Assembly (NCBI RefSeq): GCF_023369555.1
Contig: NZ_JACJVC010000003.1
Coordinates: 124,001-188,000 of the forward strand
Origin: Actinomyces sp. AC-20-1
Lineage (GTDB): Bacteria; Actinomycetota; Actinomycetes; Actinomycetales; Actinomycetaceae
Reading direction: 5' to 3'
DNA: 64,000 nt
Numbering within the stretch: position 1 is the first letter of the stretch; every line of letters starts with the position of its first letter. A program made the position numbers and the translations under genes. Of this stretch, positions 41,368-50,389 are shown in pieces. The notes beneath the pieces are model-generated. The model was not told where the DNA came from. It was given only the letters and a program-made list of their open reading frames with translations, and searched no databases.

Positions 41368-43425
41368 GGCGTATACCTCACGGCCGCGCTCATCGGCGAC
41401 ACCGCTGTGGCGCAGGAAGTAGGTGCACACCTGGTCCCGCCACTCGGTGGCGTTGCGCTCCTGGGCCTCCCAGCGCCGGTCGATGTCCTCGCGCACGGCG
41501 AGCGGCACCTGATCGCGCACACTCTGCCAGCGGCGACGCATGGCACGCACCTGCTCCACGCCGTCGAAGTGGGTGTCGTAGATCCGCTGGATGAGGGTGG
41601 TGCCGGACTCGGGCAGCACCTGGGTGTACGGCAGGTGGTGGAAGAACAGAAGCAGGCGCTCGGGGCAGGTCTCAAGACTTCGGTAGCGCTCGGCGAGCGC
41701 CGGCGGGTACTGCTCGGTGTAGCCCGAGCCCGTCGGTGTGCGGTCCACACCCACCCCGTCACGGTCCGCGAAGTGGTAGGTACCCCAGGGCGAGTACTCG
41801 TAGCCATCGATGCTGGGCCCGTAGTGGCCTCCGGGGGTGACCATGAAGCCGACGCCGAGCGGCGAGGTGTAGTCCTCATAGGCACCGCGTGAGGCCATGA
41901 GGATCTCGCTGAGCCCGGCGGTCAGGGTATCGTCCCCCGCGAAGGAGGCAGCCGCCCACTCCCGGGCGAGGGTCTCGCTGTCGGCGTCCAGGTCCCAGGT
42001 GAGGCGCCCGTAGCCGTAGAGGTTGGCCTGGGAGAAGGTGTTGCCGGTCCAGCTCGGCTCACGGCCCACGTTGGCGACGGCGACGAGGGCAGCGGCTCGG
42101 CGCACGAGGTCCTCGTGCAGGCGGGTGCCGTGGTCCCCGGCGACGTCGAGGTCAAGGACTTCTCTCCAGGCGGTGGGCAGAAAGTACGTGTCCCACGCGT
42201 GTCCCGTGTACTCCTGGGTGACCTGCAGCTCGAGGGCGACACGGGTGTCCCGCAGCCCCAGCAGGAGCGGGGAGACCGGCTCGCGGACCTGGAAGTCGAT
42301 GGGACCGTTCTTGACCTGGAGGATGACGTTACCGGCGAAGCGTCCGTCAAGGGGCATGAAGTGGTCGTAGGCGGCACGGGCCCGGTCAAGGGTGCGGTCG
42401 CGCCAGTCCTGACGGTGGTTGTAGACGAAGCAGCGCCACATGAGCACGCCGTCGTGGGGCGCGAGGACCTGAGCGAGGAGGTTGGCGCCGTCGGCGTGGT
42501 CGCGGCCGTAGGCGAAGGGCCCGGGCTGCCCCTCGGAGTCGGCCTTGACGACGAGCCCTCCCAGGTCCGGCACCGCCTGGTAGAGGCGCTCGACGGCCTG
42601 CGCCCACCAGGCTTGGACGTCCGGGTCCAGCGGGTCGCAGGTGCCAAGCCCGCCGAGCAGCATCGGTGAGGCGAAGCTGACGCTCAGGAAGACGGTGACG
42701 TGGTGGGGTCTGAGGATGTCGGCGATGCGGGCGACGTGGTGCAGGCGCTCGGTGAGGAGCGTGGCCTCGTGGGCGTGGACGTTGACGTTGTTGACGCTGA
42801 CGGCGTTGATGCCGAGCGAGGCGAGCAGGAGCCCGTAGTCGTCGATCCTTCCGGTGTCCTCAGTGAGCTCACCGGCCTCCCAGAAGATCGAGTCGCCGGC
42901 GTAGCCGCGCTCGACGGTGCCCATGACGGGGTGGCGGACCATGTTGTCCCAGTGGTTGAGCATCCGCAGGCTCAGGTCCGGGGAGGTGGAGGCGGCCGCG
43001 TCGGCTCCCAGCAGGGCATCGGGCCCGACGACGAGCAGCCGCAGCAGGCCGTACATCGCACCGGCGCCGTCGGCACCGACCACGGCCATGTCCCCGGTCG
43101 CGGTGCGCACGAGGACATAGCCCTCAGCGCCCGGGCGGTGGTCCTCGAGCGCCGTGCGGGCGAGGAGGACGAGGTCCTCGGGGACGAGGGTGGCGACGTC
43201 GTTGGCGGTCGCGGCCTCAGAAGCGGTCATGACGGCCAGGAGGCGCCGGCCGGTCGGGGTGCCGGCAGCAGCAGGCGCGCTGGCGGCGACGCGTCTCCAG
43301 TCATCGACGGCCTGGAGGACAAGAGGGTCGTCTCCGGCGGCGAGGGGTTGGTAGGTGCCGAGCCACGGCTTGGTGGAGGGCTCGAGCCACAGGGGTGAGC
43401 TCGTGGCGAAGGGGGCGGTGCTCAT
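41365..43425 (-). CDS. GH67 alpha-glucuronidase
   Basis: Inverting enzyme of 686 residues that removes (4-O-methyl-)glucuronic acid from the non-reducing end of xylo-oligosaccharides (aldouronic acids); members work in the cytoplasm, and no signal peptide is seen here. Family markers: IFWEAGELTEDTGRIDDYG and GINAVSVNNVNVHA, the acid Glu in VVKADSEGQPGPFAYG (about residue 305), and the two basic-catalyst acids in VKNGPIDFQVREPVSPLLLG (about residues 385-395). The ATG at 43425 has GGAGC upstream. Last gene of the large minus-strand operon with GH42, a DUF624 protein and an LplABC-like importer, so the importer probably carries glucuronoxylan fragments. Confidence 0.95.
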   Translation of the reverse strand: MSTAPFATSSPLWLEPSTKPWLGTYQPLAAGDDPLVLQAVDDWRRVAASAPAAAGTPTGRRLLAVMTASEAATANDVATLVPEDLVLLARTALEDHRPGAEGYVLVRTATGDMAVVGADGAGAMYGLLRLLVVGPDALLGADAAASTSPDLSLRMLNHWDNMVRHPVMGTVERGYAGDSIFWEAGELTEDTGRIDDYGLLLASLGINAVSVNNVNVHAHEATLLTERLHHVARIADILRPHHVTVFLSVSFASPMLLGGLGTCDPLDPDVQAWWAQAVERLYQAVPDLGGLVVKADSEGQPGPFAYGRDHADGANLLAQVLAPHDGVLMWRCFVYNHRQDWRDRTLDRARAAYDHFMPLDGRFAGNVILQVKNGPIDFQVREPVSPLLLGLRDTRVALELQVTQEYTGHAWDTYFLPTAWREVLDLDVAGDHGTRLHEDLVRRAAALVAVANVGREPSWTGNTFSQANLYGYGRLTWDLDADSETLAREWAAASFAGDDTLTAGLSEILMASRGAYEDYTSPLGVGFMVTPGGHYGPSIDGYEYSPWGTYHFADRDGVGVDRTPTGSGYTEQYPPALAERYRSLETCPERLLLFFHHLPYTQVLPESGTTLIQRIYDTHFDGVEQVRAMRRRWQSVRDQVPLAVREDIDRRWEAQERNATEWRDQVCTYFLRHSGVADERGREVYA

Positions 43426-43460
43426 GACTGCTCCAGGTCTCGAGGGGAGGGGGCGCGGCC

Positions 43461-45455
43461 TCAGACGCGTCTGAGGTAACGCACGGCTCCTGCGGCGACG
43501 AGGACACTCGCCCCTGCGGGCAGGTGCTCGCCGCTGAGGACGTCCGTCAGGGCGGCGGGGGCCGACCAGAGAAGGTCCGTGGTGCCGTGGTTGAGGAGGA
43601 TGTCCCAGGTGCCGCGCTCACCCGTGCGGCTGGTGTGCTCGAGCTCGCCGGCAAGAGGGTGGCCGGCGGAGGGCGCGACGAGCGAGGAGAGCAGGCGGTG
43701 GCGACCGGCCTGGGTGAGACTGGCGCCCAGGCGCACGACGGTGCCACGGCCGAAGGCGTGGCGGGTGACCGCGGGCGTGCCGGCGAGCCAGTCAGAGGTC
43801 CATGTGCCAACGACCTCGGCGCCCGTGGGCCGCAGGATCTCGAAGGTGTGGCGGGCCTCATCGGTGCTTCCGTCGGGCAGGGTGAGAGTGAGGGCGACGT
43901 GCGGCTCCCGGGCGTCGGTCTCCTCAACCTCGCAGCCGAGCAGCTCGTCGACCCGCTCGTCGATGAGGACACGGCCGGTTGAGGCGGTGGCGAATCCCCT
44001 CGGGCCGACGACGAGCGTACCGCCTTGGGCGACATAGTCGCCCAGGGCGTCGATGACGTCGTCGTGCGCCATGTACAGGCCCGCGGCGACGACGAGGTCG
44101 TAGCCGGACAGGTCGCTGCGCCCGTCGGTGACGTCGACGCCGCCGACGTGGCGCGCCAGGGCCTCGTGCCACTCCTGGGCCTCTGTGGGGACGGTGAGGT
44201 GGTCGCTGTGGCCGTCCACGACCTTGCTGTACCACCAGGAGTCCCAGTCCATGACGACGGCGGCGCGGGCGTCGACGCGGCTGCCGACGAGGTCCCCCAG
44301 GCGAGCGAGGTCTGCGCCCAGGACCTGGGTCTCGTGGTAGGTGCGGGTGTCGGTGCGGCCTCGGTGGTCGAGGACACCGCCGAACCACATCTCGGAGCCG
44401 CCGGGAGCGGTGCGCATCTGGAAGCACAGGACAGCGTCAGATCCTTGGGCGACAGCCTGGTGGCTCCAGCGGCCCATGACTCCGGGCCCCTTGGAAGGGT
44501 TGACGGTTCGGCACGTGGTGGAGACCGGGGCCTGCTCCATGAGCCACAGGGGCTTGCCAGGGGCGACCGCGCGCATGAGGGCGTGCTGGAAGGCCATCTC
44601 CGGCCAGGCGCGCTCGGTGCGCGGGTAGTTGTCCCAGGACACGACGTCGAGCTCACGCGCGAAGCGGTAGTAGTCCAGGTGCTCGTAAGCGCCCATGAGA
44701 TTCGTGGTGACCGGGTGGGCGCCGCCATCGACACGGCGCACCTGCGTGATCTCTCCCTCGAGGCAGGCGGAGAACTGCTCGGTCATGTAGCGCTTGTACT
44801 CGAGGGTGATGATGGGGAACCCGGAGCGGTAGGGGCCTCCCCAGTGCTCGGTGAGGCCGTTGGGGGCCGGGATCTCGTCGACGTCGGTGAGGATGTGCGA
44901 CCAGACCTGGGTGCACCAGTCGTGGTTGAGCTGCTCGAGTGAGCCGTGCGTGCCCAGGAGCCATTGGCGGAACCCGGCCACGCAGTCCTCGCAGTAGCAC
45001 ACGCCGCCGTACTCGTTGCCGATGTGCCAGGCCAGCAGCGCCGGGTGCTCGTGGTAGCGCTCGGCGACGACACGGGCCAGGCGCTGCGAGGCGGAGCGGT
45101 AGACCGTCGAGGTCGGGCAGAAGTTGTGCCGTTGGCCGTAACCGTGGCGCAGGCCCTGGAAGTCGACGCGCATCGTCGTCGGCTCGGCCTTGACGAGCCA
45201 CGGTGGCAGGGCGGGGGTGGCGGTGCCGAGGATGACCCCGAGCCCGCGTTCGTGGACGCGGTCGAGGACCGCGTCCAGGCGCTCGAAGGTGAAGGTGTCC
45301 GGGCGGGGCTGGAGCGCGGACCAGCCGAACACGTTGAGGGTGAGGGTGTTGACGTCCGCGGCCTCGAAGGCGTCAAGGTCGGTGTCGATGGTGAGGTAGT
45401 CCCACTGCTCCGGGTTGTAGTCGCCTCCGTGGAGGACGCGGTCGGGCAGGATCAT
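43461..45455 (-). CDS. GH42 beta-galactosidase / alpha-L-arabinopyranosidase family
   Basis: Retaining glycosidase of 664 residues. It opens with the family N-terminus LHGGDYNPEQWDYLTIDTDL; the acid/base Glu is in LLAWHIGNEYGGVCYCEDCV (about residue 147), which also holds Cys residues of the common zinc site, and the nucleophile Glu in PLWLMEQAPVSTTCR (about residue 307). The C-terminal third has the trimerisation-domain pattern. No signal peptide. AGGAGACC precedes the ATG. In a glucuronoxylan/arabinogalactan operon it may remove beta-galactose or the similar alpha-L-arabinopyranose. Flanked by GH67 (35-base gap) and the DUF624 gene (61 bases). Confidence 0.94.
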   Translation of the reverse strand: MILPDRVLHGGDYNPEQWDYLTIDTDLDAFEAADVNTLTLNVFGWSALQPRPDTFTFERLDAVLDRVHERGLGVILGTATPALPPWLVKAEPTTMRVDFQGLRHGYGQRHNFCPTSTVYRSASQRLARVVAERYHEHPALLAWHIGNEYGGVCYCEDCVAGFRQWLLGTHGSLEQLNHDWCTQVWSHILTDVDEIPAPNGLTEHWGGPYRSGFPIITLEYKRYMTEQFSACLEGEITQVRRVDGGAHPVTTNLMGAYEHLDYYRFARELDVVSWDNYPRTERAWPEMAFQHALMRAVAPGKPLWLMEQAPVSTTCRTVNPSKGPGVMGRWSHQAVAQGSDAVLCFQMRTAPGGSEMWFGGVLDHRGRTDTRTYHETQVLGADLARLGDLVGSRVDARAAVVMDWDSWWYSKVVDGHSDHLTVPTEAQEWHEALARHVGGVDVTDGRSDLSGYDLVVAAGLYMAHDDVIDALGDYVAQGGTLVVGPRGFATASTGRVLIDERVDELLGCEVEETDAREPHVALTLTLPDGSTDEARHTFEILRPTGAEVVGTWTSDWLAGTPAVTRHAFGRGTVVRLGASLTQAGRHRLLSSLVAPSAGHPLAGELEHTSRTGERGTWDILLNHGTTDLLWSAPAALTDVLSGEHLPAGASVLVAAGAVRYLRRV

Positions 45456-45516
45456 GGGCTGGTCTCCTGGGGTGCAGTGGTCGGCAGGGAGTGGCTTCGG
45501 GCGCGGCGTTGGAGGA

Positions 45517-46344
45517 TCAGGACCCGGCGGGCGCGGTGAACTGGTCGGTGAGGATCTCGCGGGCGCGACGCGTGGCTGGGGCGGTGAGCAGGCACAGGGG
45601 CACCCAGGCGAGCATGAGCATCGCGGGCCAGGTGAGCAGGACGTAGAGCCCCGCAGCCCCCAGCGCGGACAGGAACAGCGTCCCGGAGGGGTCGCGCAGG
45701 CTCATGACGGCGCTGAGGACGACGAGGTCCTGGGTGCCGAAGGAGAACAGGGCGCAGATGGTGCCGGCGCGGGCGAGCAGGAGCAGGACGACGGCGAGGG
45801 CGGAGATGAGTGCCAGGCGCCACCCTCCTACGACGCCGTCGGCGCTCATCGTCAGTCCCATGACGAGGGCGACGGCGAGGAAGGCCAGTGGGCCGAACTG
45901 GACCACCGAGCCGGCCCAGCCCCGCCACAGCGCCCTCGCACGGCGCAGGGCGGCGGGCTCGTCCATCCAACCCGGCCGGGTGACGGCGTAGACGAGCGCC
46001 GGCAGGGTGGTGAAGGCGAGCGTGGTGGACAGGGCGATGAGGACGAGGGACCAGGCGCTGGCGCCGTCGAGGAAGAGGAGGGCGAGCTCGGCGGGGGCCA
46101 GGAGCGGCACCACGGCGAGGACCAGGGCGGCCGCCTGGTACACGAGGCAGGACCAACGGTAGATGATGCTGTTCTCGATGCCCTCGGCCCTGGGCCCGGA
46201 GCGTCGGGCACCGGCTTGCGTGCCGGCAGGCTCCTGCGGCCAGGCGAGGTCGGAGTCCTCAGCCTCGGGTCGCGCAGGTGCGTCGGCACTGTCCGGGTGC
46301 CCGGCGCCGTGGGGCTGCTGTGTCTGCGGTGGTGTCACGCCCAT
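45517..46344 (-). CDS. DUF624 (YesL-like) membrane protein
   Basis: Integral membrane protein of 275 residues. After a hydrophilic N-terminus of about 65 residues rich in Pro, Ala and Glu come five to six hydrophobic helices; FTTLPALVYAVTR and the GWMDEPAALRRARALWRGW loop fit YesL/DUF624 proteins, which are nearly always encoded with LplABC importers. Their molecular role is unknown. The start at 46344 is uncertain: AGAGAGGG lies unusually close to the ATG, and a start nearer the first helix is possible. It is separated from the binding-protein gene by a strong hairpin but is otherwise in the same operon. Confidence 0.8.
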   Translation of the reverse strand: MGVTPPQTQQPHGAGHPDSADAPARPEAEDSDLAWPQEPAGTQAGARRSGPRAEGIENSIIYRWSCLVYQAAALVLAVVPLLAPAELALLFLDGASAWSLVLIALSTTLAFTTLPALVYAVTRPGWMDEPAALRRARALWRGWAGSVVQFGPLAFLAVALVMGLTMSADGVVGGWRLALISALAVVLLLLARAGTICALFSFGTQDLVVLSAVMSLRDPSGTLFLSALGAAGLYVLLTWPAMLMLAWVPLCLLTAPATRRAREILTDQFTAPAGS

Positions 46345-46419
46345 CCCTCTCTGCCCCGTGACGGAGCACCTGCTGCTTGGCCCGCCCTCGAGGTCCTGCG
46401 CCGTCGGCTGGAGGGCGCA

Positions 46420-46471
46420 GGTGAGGACGGTCCCGGGTGGGCAACGGCAGCTCCCCGGGACCGTCCTCACC
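46420..46471. terminator. Strong hairpin between the binding protein and DUF624 genes
   Basis: Perfect 18-bp inverted repeat (46420-46437 and 46454-46471) with a 16-base loop, no T-run. It sits after the binding-protein stop, the third hairpin in that kind of position in this window, and probably lowers expression of DUF624, GH42 and GH67 relative to the binding protein. Confidence 0.75.
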
Positions 46472-46502
46472 TCTACTGAGGCGGTGTCAGTGCTTGCCCC
46501 GG

Positions 46503-48155
46503 TCAGGCCTTGGCTGCGGCCTTCTGGGCGTCGTTGATGATCTGCATGTACTGCTCGACGCCCTGGGCGGAGATCTCGCTGACGTAGGAGTCCCACTCGG
46601 ACAGGCTGCGCTGGCCGGTGATGAACTTCAGCGTCTCCGCCATGACGAAGTCCTGCAGCGGGGTCTTGAGCAGGGTGGCCTGCTCCTGCTGGGACTCGTC
46701 GAGCGGGGCGGCAGGCGGGATGGGGGCCTGGGTGTGAGTGGCTGCCATCTCCTCCTGCCAGGCGAGCTCCTTGGGCAGCATCATCGAGTGCAGCAGCTCG
46801 GTGGTGCCGCCGTAGGCGAAGACGCCACCGGAGAAGCCGTACTCGATGCGCAAGTCCGTCGTGCCGGCCGGGTTGAGGCCGTTGTAGTTGATCTCCGGCA
46901 TGAGGGTGCGGGTACCGTCCTCAGCCTTGGTGTAGGTAACGCCCTCAACGCCCCACTTGCAGAACTCCTCGCCCTCATCGGAGTACCAGAGCCAGTCGAT
47001 GAACTGCATCATGGCGACGAAGTTCGGGGCCTCGGTGGCCTTGGAGGAGATCATGATGCCGTTCTCCAGGCGGGTGCCGCCCATGAGGGCGCCGGCGGGG
47101 CCTGCGGGGACGAGGACCTTGCAGATCTCGAAGTTGCCCTCGCCCAGGGACTCCTTCATGGAGGTCTCGTAGCTGACGTCGTACTGCGAGTTGGTGCCGA
47201 TGGCCACGGTGCGGCCCGCGGTGAAGTTGTTGACGGCCGTGTCCTCGTCCTGGGTGAAGGAGTCGGGGTCGAGCACACCGGCCTCGACCATCCCGTGAAG
47301 CATCTCGAGCATGGCCTTGTAGTTGTCCGAGGTGCCGCAGAAGACGTACTCGGAGGTGTCCTCGTCCCACTCGGCGAGGGTGGTCATGCCCCAGGAGCCA
47401 CCGGACTGGGTGCCGTAGGAGACGGCTGCGAGGTTGAGCATGCTCAGGCCCTCGAAGCGGTCGGAGATGCCCTTCATCTCCGGGTGGGCCTGGAGGACCT
47501 TGGCGATGGCGTCCTGCAGCTCCTGCCAGGTGGTCGGCAGGGCGATGCCCTGCTCGTCGAGGAGGTCCTTGCGGATCTCGAAGGTGTAGTCGGGCCAGAT
47601 CTCCTCGTGCAGGCCCGGCAGGACGTAGATGGAGCCGTCCGCCTTGCGGATGGTGTCGAGGTCGGCCTCCATCTTCCAGTCGGAGACCTTCTTCTGGAAG
47701 TTCGGCATGAGGTCGAAGTAGTCCGAGACTGCCAGGATGGCACCGGAGGAGACGAAGGCGTCCTCCTGGCCCGGGTAGGTCTTGGGCATGATGAGCGGGG
47801 CGTCACCGGAGGAGACCAGGAGGGAGCGCTTCTGGCTGTAGTCGGACATCGGGACGATCGTCATGTCGAGCGTGACGTTCGTGCGCTTGGTGATCTCCTC
47901 GAAGAGGAGCCAGTCCGCCTTGTAGGGGTAGATCGGGTGGTCGGAGAACAGGCAGGTGAAGCTGACGGGCTCGGTCGCCTTGAACTGCTGGTCGGCGGCG
48001 AAGTCGGTCATGGCGGCACCGGTGTTCTCGGTTCCGGCGACCTCGCCGGAGTCGGAGCCGGAGGATCCGCAGGCGGCGAGTGTCGCCGCAGCCACGGTAC
48101 TGAGGAGCAGGGCGCCGGCCTGGCGGCGGGTGAGCGGGGAGCTGAGGAGACTCAT
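46503..48155 (-). CDS. LplA-like sugar-binding lipoprotein
   Basis: Long binding protein of 550 residues, like the one at 618-2237. The signal peptide reads PLTRRQAGALLLSTVAAATLAAC, with the lipid-anchor Cys about residue 29. Mature-domain landmarks are SDHPIYPYKADWLLFEEITKRTNV, LPGLHEEIWPDYTFEIRKDLL and LPTTWQELQDAIAKVL, all typical of LplA/YtcQ proteins for large or acidic oligosaccharides. Gap of 126 bases to lplC upstream. The operon suggests aldouronic or arabinogalacto-oligosaccharides as ligand. Confidence 0.92.
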   Translation of the reverse strand: MSLLSSPLTRRQAGALLLSTVAAATLAACGSSGSDSGEVAGTENTGAAMTDFAADQQFKATEPVSFTCLFSDHPIYPYKADWLLFEEITKRTNVTLDMTIVPMSDYSQKRSLLVSSGDAPLIMPKTYPGQEDAFVSSGAILAVSDYFDLMPNFQKKVSDWKMEADLDTIRKADGSIYVLPGLHEEIWPDYTFEIRKDLLDEQGIALPTTWQELQDAIAKVLQAHPEMKGISDRFEGLSMLNLAAVSYGTQSGGSWGMTTLAEWDEDTSEYVFCGTSDNYKAMLEMLHGMVEAGVLDPDSFTQDEDTAVNNFTAGRTVAIGTNSQYDVSYETSMKESLGEGNFEICKVLVPAGPAGALMGGTRLENGIMISSKATEAPNFVAMMQFIDWLWYSDEGEEFCKWGVEGVTYTKAEDGTRTLMPEINYNGLNPAGTTDLRIEYGFSGGVFAYGGTTELLHSMMLPKELAWQEEMAATHTQAPIPPAAPLDESQQEQATLLKTPLQDFVMAETLKFITGQRSLSEWDSYVSEISAQGVEQYMQIINDAQKAAAKA

Positions 48156-48281
48156 CGGTGAGTGCCTTTCGTGGTGCTGGGTGCTGGTCGGCGGATAGCA
48201 GTTGAGGAGAAGGCGGGGCAGGCCGTCCGGGCGGTGACAGGGAGAGTCAGCCCGGTCTCGGAGGTGGGAGGGTGTCCGGTG

Positions 48282-49175
48282 TCAGCCCTTGACGGAGCCG
48301 AGGGTGACGCCGGTGACGAAGTACCTCTGGACGAAGGGGTAGACGCACAGGATCGGCAGTGCGGTGAGGACCATCGTGACGGCCTTGAGGTTGGAGGCGA
48401 CCTGGGCGGTGTCCGCGCCTCCGCCACCGACAGCCTCGGTGCCTGTGGCGCCCGCAAGCATGTTGCGCAGGTAGATCGTCACCGGGAACATCGAGGAGTC
48501 GTCGAAGTAGAGGAAGGCCCCGAACCAGGCATTCCAGTTGGAGACGGCGTAGAAGAGGAACATCGTGGCGATGATCGCCTTCGACAGAGGTAGCACGATG
48601 CGGAAGAGGATGCCGTAAGTGCCCAGCCCGTCAAGCTCAGCCGCCTCCTCCAGCTCGTGCGGAAGCCCCTCGAAGAAGGCCTTCATGACGAGCAGGTTGA
48701 AGACGCTGATGGCATTGGGCAGGACGACTGCCCAGATCGTGTTCTTCAGGCCGAGGTTGGTGATGAGGATGTAGTTGGGGATGAGGCCACCGTTGAAGAA
48801 CATCGTGAAGACGGCGAAGCCGATGAGCAGCGGACGGCCTCTGAGGTTCTGCTTGGACAGCACGTAGGCGAAGGCCGTGGTGAAGACCAGGGCGATGGCG
48901 GTGGCGACGACCGTGTAGAGGATCGTGTTCTTGTAGCCGGTCCAGAAGGCGGTGTCGGCCAGGACGAGCCTGTACGTCGTCGTGTTGAAGCCGACGGGCC
49001 ACAGTCCCACCTGCCCGGTGGAGATCGCGGCCTCTGAGGAGAAGGACTTGGCGACGACGTTGAGGAAGGGGAAGAGCGTCACGAAGATGACGCCGAGGAG
49101 CACCACCGTGTTGAGGACCCGGAAGGCCTTGTAGGACGGGGAGTCGTACCTGATGTTCTGCGTGTTGGCCATCAT
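48282..49175 (-). CDS. ABC transporter permease, LplC type
   Basis: Membrane subunit of 297 residues with six helices. NGGLIPNYILITNLGLKNTIWAVVLP and LPHELEEAAELDGLGTYGILFRIVLPLSKA (the ATPase-docking loop) are LplC/YtcP signatures, and TGVTLGSVKG is the usual end. Two consecutive ATGs (49175 and 49172) start it three bases after the lplB stop without a clear ribosome site, so it probably depends on coupling to lplB. Confidence 0.92.
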   Translation of the reverse strand: MMANTQNIRYDSPSYKAFRVLNTVVLLGVIFVTLFPFLNVVAKSFSSEAAISTGQVGLWPVGFNTTTYRLVLADTAFWTGYKNTILYTVVATAIALVFTTAFAYVLSKQNLRGRPLLIGFAVFTMFFNGGLIPNYILITNLGLKNTIWAVVLPNAISVFNLLVMKAFFEGLPHELEEAAELDGLGTYGILFRIVLPLSKAIIATMFLFYAVSNWNAWFGAFLYFDDSSMFPVTIYLRNMLAGATGTEAVGGGGADTAQVASNLKAVTMVLTALPILCVYPFVQRYFVTGVTLGSVKG

Positions 49176-49178
49176 TGA

Positions 49179-50177
49179 TCACCACAGGCTCGTGTTTGCG
49201 AGCTTCCGGGAGAGGAAGTTCGCCGTGAGGACGAGAGTCAGGCCGATGAGGGACTCGAACAGGCCGATGGCGGCGGCGTAGGAGAAGTTGGAGGCCTGCA
49301 GGCCGACTCGGTACAGGTACGTGGAGATGACGTCACCGGTGGAGTAGGTCAGCGGGTTGTAGATGAGGAGGATCTTCTCGAAGCCGACGGCGAGGAAGGA
49401 GCCGACGTTGAGGACGAGGAGGGTGACGATGGTGGGGCGGATGCCGGGCAGGGTGATATGCCAGGTCTGTTGCAGCCTGTTGGCGCCGTCGAGCTGGGCC
49501 GCCTCATAGAGGGAGTCGTCGATCGTCGTCAGGGCCGCGAGATAGAGGATCGTGCCCCAGCCGACGGTCTGCCAGACGTCGGAGATGACATAGATCGGCA
49601 CGAAGTACTTCGCGTTCTGGATGAAGTTGACAGCGTCGCCGCCGAAGAGCCTGATGACCTGGTTGATGGGGCCCTCGACCGAGACGACCTCCATGATGAT
49701 TCCGGCAATGATGACCATCGACAGGAAGTGGGGCAGGTAGGAGACCGTCTGCACGGCTCGCTTGAACCAGGTCCTGCGGACCTCGTTGAGAAGGAGAGCG
49801 AGGATGATCGGCATGGGGAAGGACACGAGCAGCGTGGTGAAGCCGATGGTCACCGTGTTGCGGAAGACCCGCCAGAAGGTGGGGTCCGAGATGAACATCT
49901 TGACGTAGCGCAGGCCCACCCACTCCTCGCCGTACATCGAGCCGCCGGGAGTGAACCTGCGGAAGGCGATGACGTTGCCGATCATCGGGGCGTAGCGGAA
50001 GACGATGAACCAGATGACGGGGATGACGACAAGGGTGTAGAGCTGCCAGTCGCCACGGCGGCTGGAGCGACGTCGTCTGGCCTTGTCCCTCTTTCTCCTC
50101 GTGCCGCTATCGGTCTCGGCGGCGAGCACCGGTTGGGTCTCGGCAGGGACGGCCTGGGGGGCCACGACTTCCGCCAC
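49179..50177 (-). CDS. ABC transporter permease, LplB type
   Basis: Membrane subunit of 332 residues; a long basic cytoplasmic tail (RRKRDKARRRRSSRRGD) precedes helix 1. YAPMIGNVIAFRRFTPGGSMYGEEWVGLRYV, YLPHFLSMVIIAGI, SDVWQTVGWGTILYLAAL and the EAAQLDGANRLQQTWHITLPGIRP loop define the LplB family. The start is ambiguous: GTG 50186, ATG 50183 and GTG 50177 are in frame; the last is preferred because AAGGAGG lies eight bases ahead of it. First gene of the operon lplB-lplC-binding protein-DUF624-GH42-GH67, with a promoter at 50244-50272. Confidence 0.9.
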   Translation of the reverse strand: MAEVVAPQAVPAETQPVLAAETDSGTRRKRDKARRRRSSRRGDWQLYTLVVIPVIWFIVFRYAPMIGNVIAFRRFTPGGSMYGEEWVGLRYVKMFISDPTFWRVFRNTVTIGFTTLLVSFPMPIILALLLNEVRRTWFKRAVQTVSYLPHFLSMVIIAGIIMEVVSVEGPINQVIRLFGGDAVNFIQNAKYFVPIYVISDVWQTVGWGTILYLAALTTIDDSLYEAAQLDGANRLQQTWHITLPGIRPTIVTLLVLNVGSFLAVGFEKILLIYNPLTYSTGDVISTYLYRVGLQASNFSYAAAIGLFESLIGLTLVLTANFLSRKLANTSLW

Positions 50178-50243
50178 GAGCATCACCTCCTTGTGACTCA
50201 GTGCTACGAACTGTTTCGCATTGACGTTCGTTCAACCTGGACC

Positions 50244-50272
50244 AGAGTAACGACGAGGAAAACCCTCGTCAA
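50244..50272 (-). promoter_or_regulatory. Promoter with palindrome in its spacer, ahead of the LplB operon
   Basis: Minus-strand TTGACG (50267-50272), a 17-base spacer and TACTCT (50244-50249). The spacer region holds GACGAGG-N5-CCTCGTC (50252-50270), a perfect 7-bp inverted repeat placed to block RNA polymerase. Downstream TTGA-N7-TCAA (50221-50235) may be a further site. Confidence 0.6.
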
Positions 50273-50389
50273 GGCATTTGTCGTATCGAAAATCGAATCG
50301 TGTTGACATGCCGAGACGACGACGCGGGGCAGGCGGCTCCGACGCCACCCACCCCGCGCTCAGCACCCCTGAGGCTCAAGGCCCTGGTC

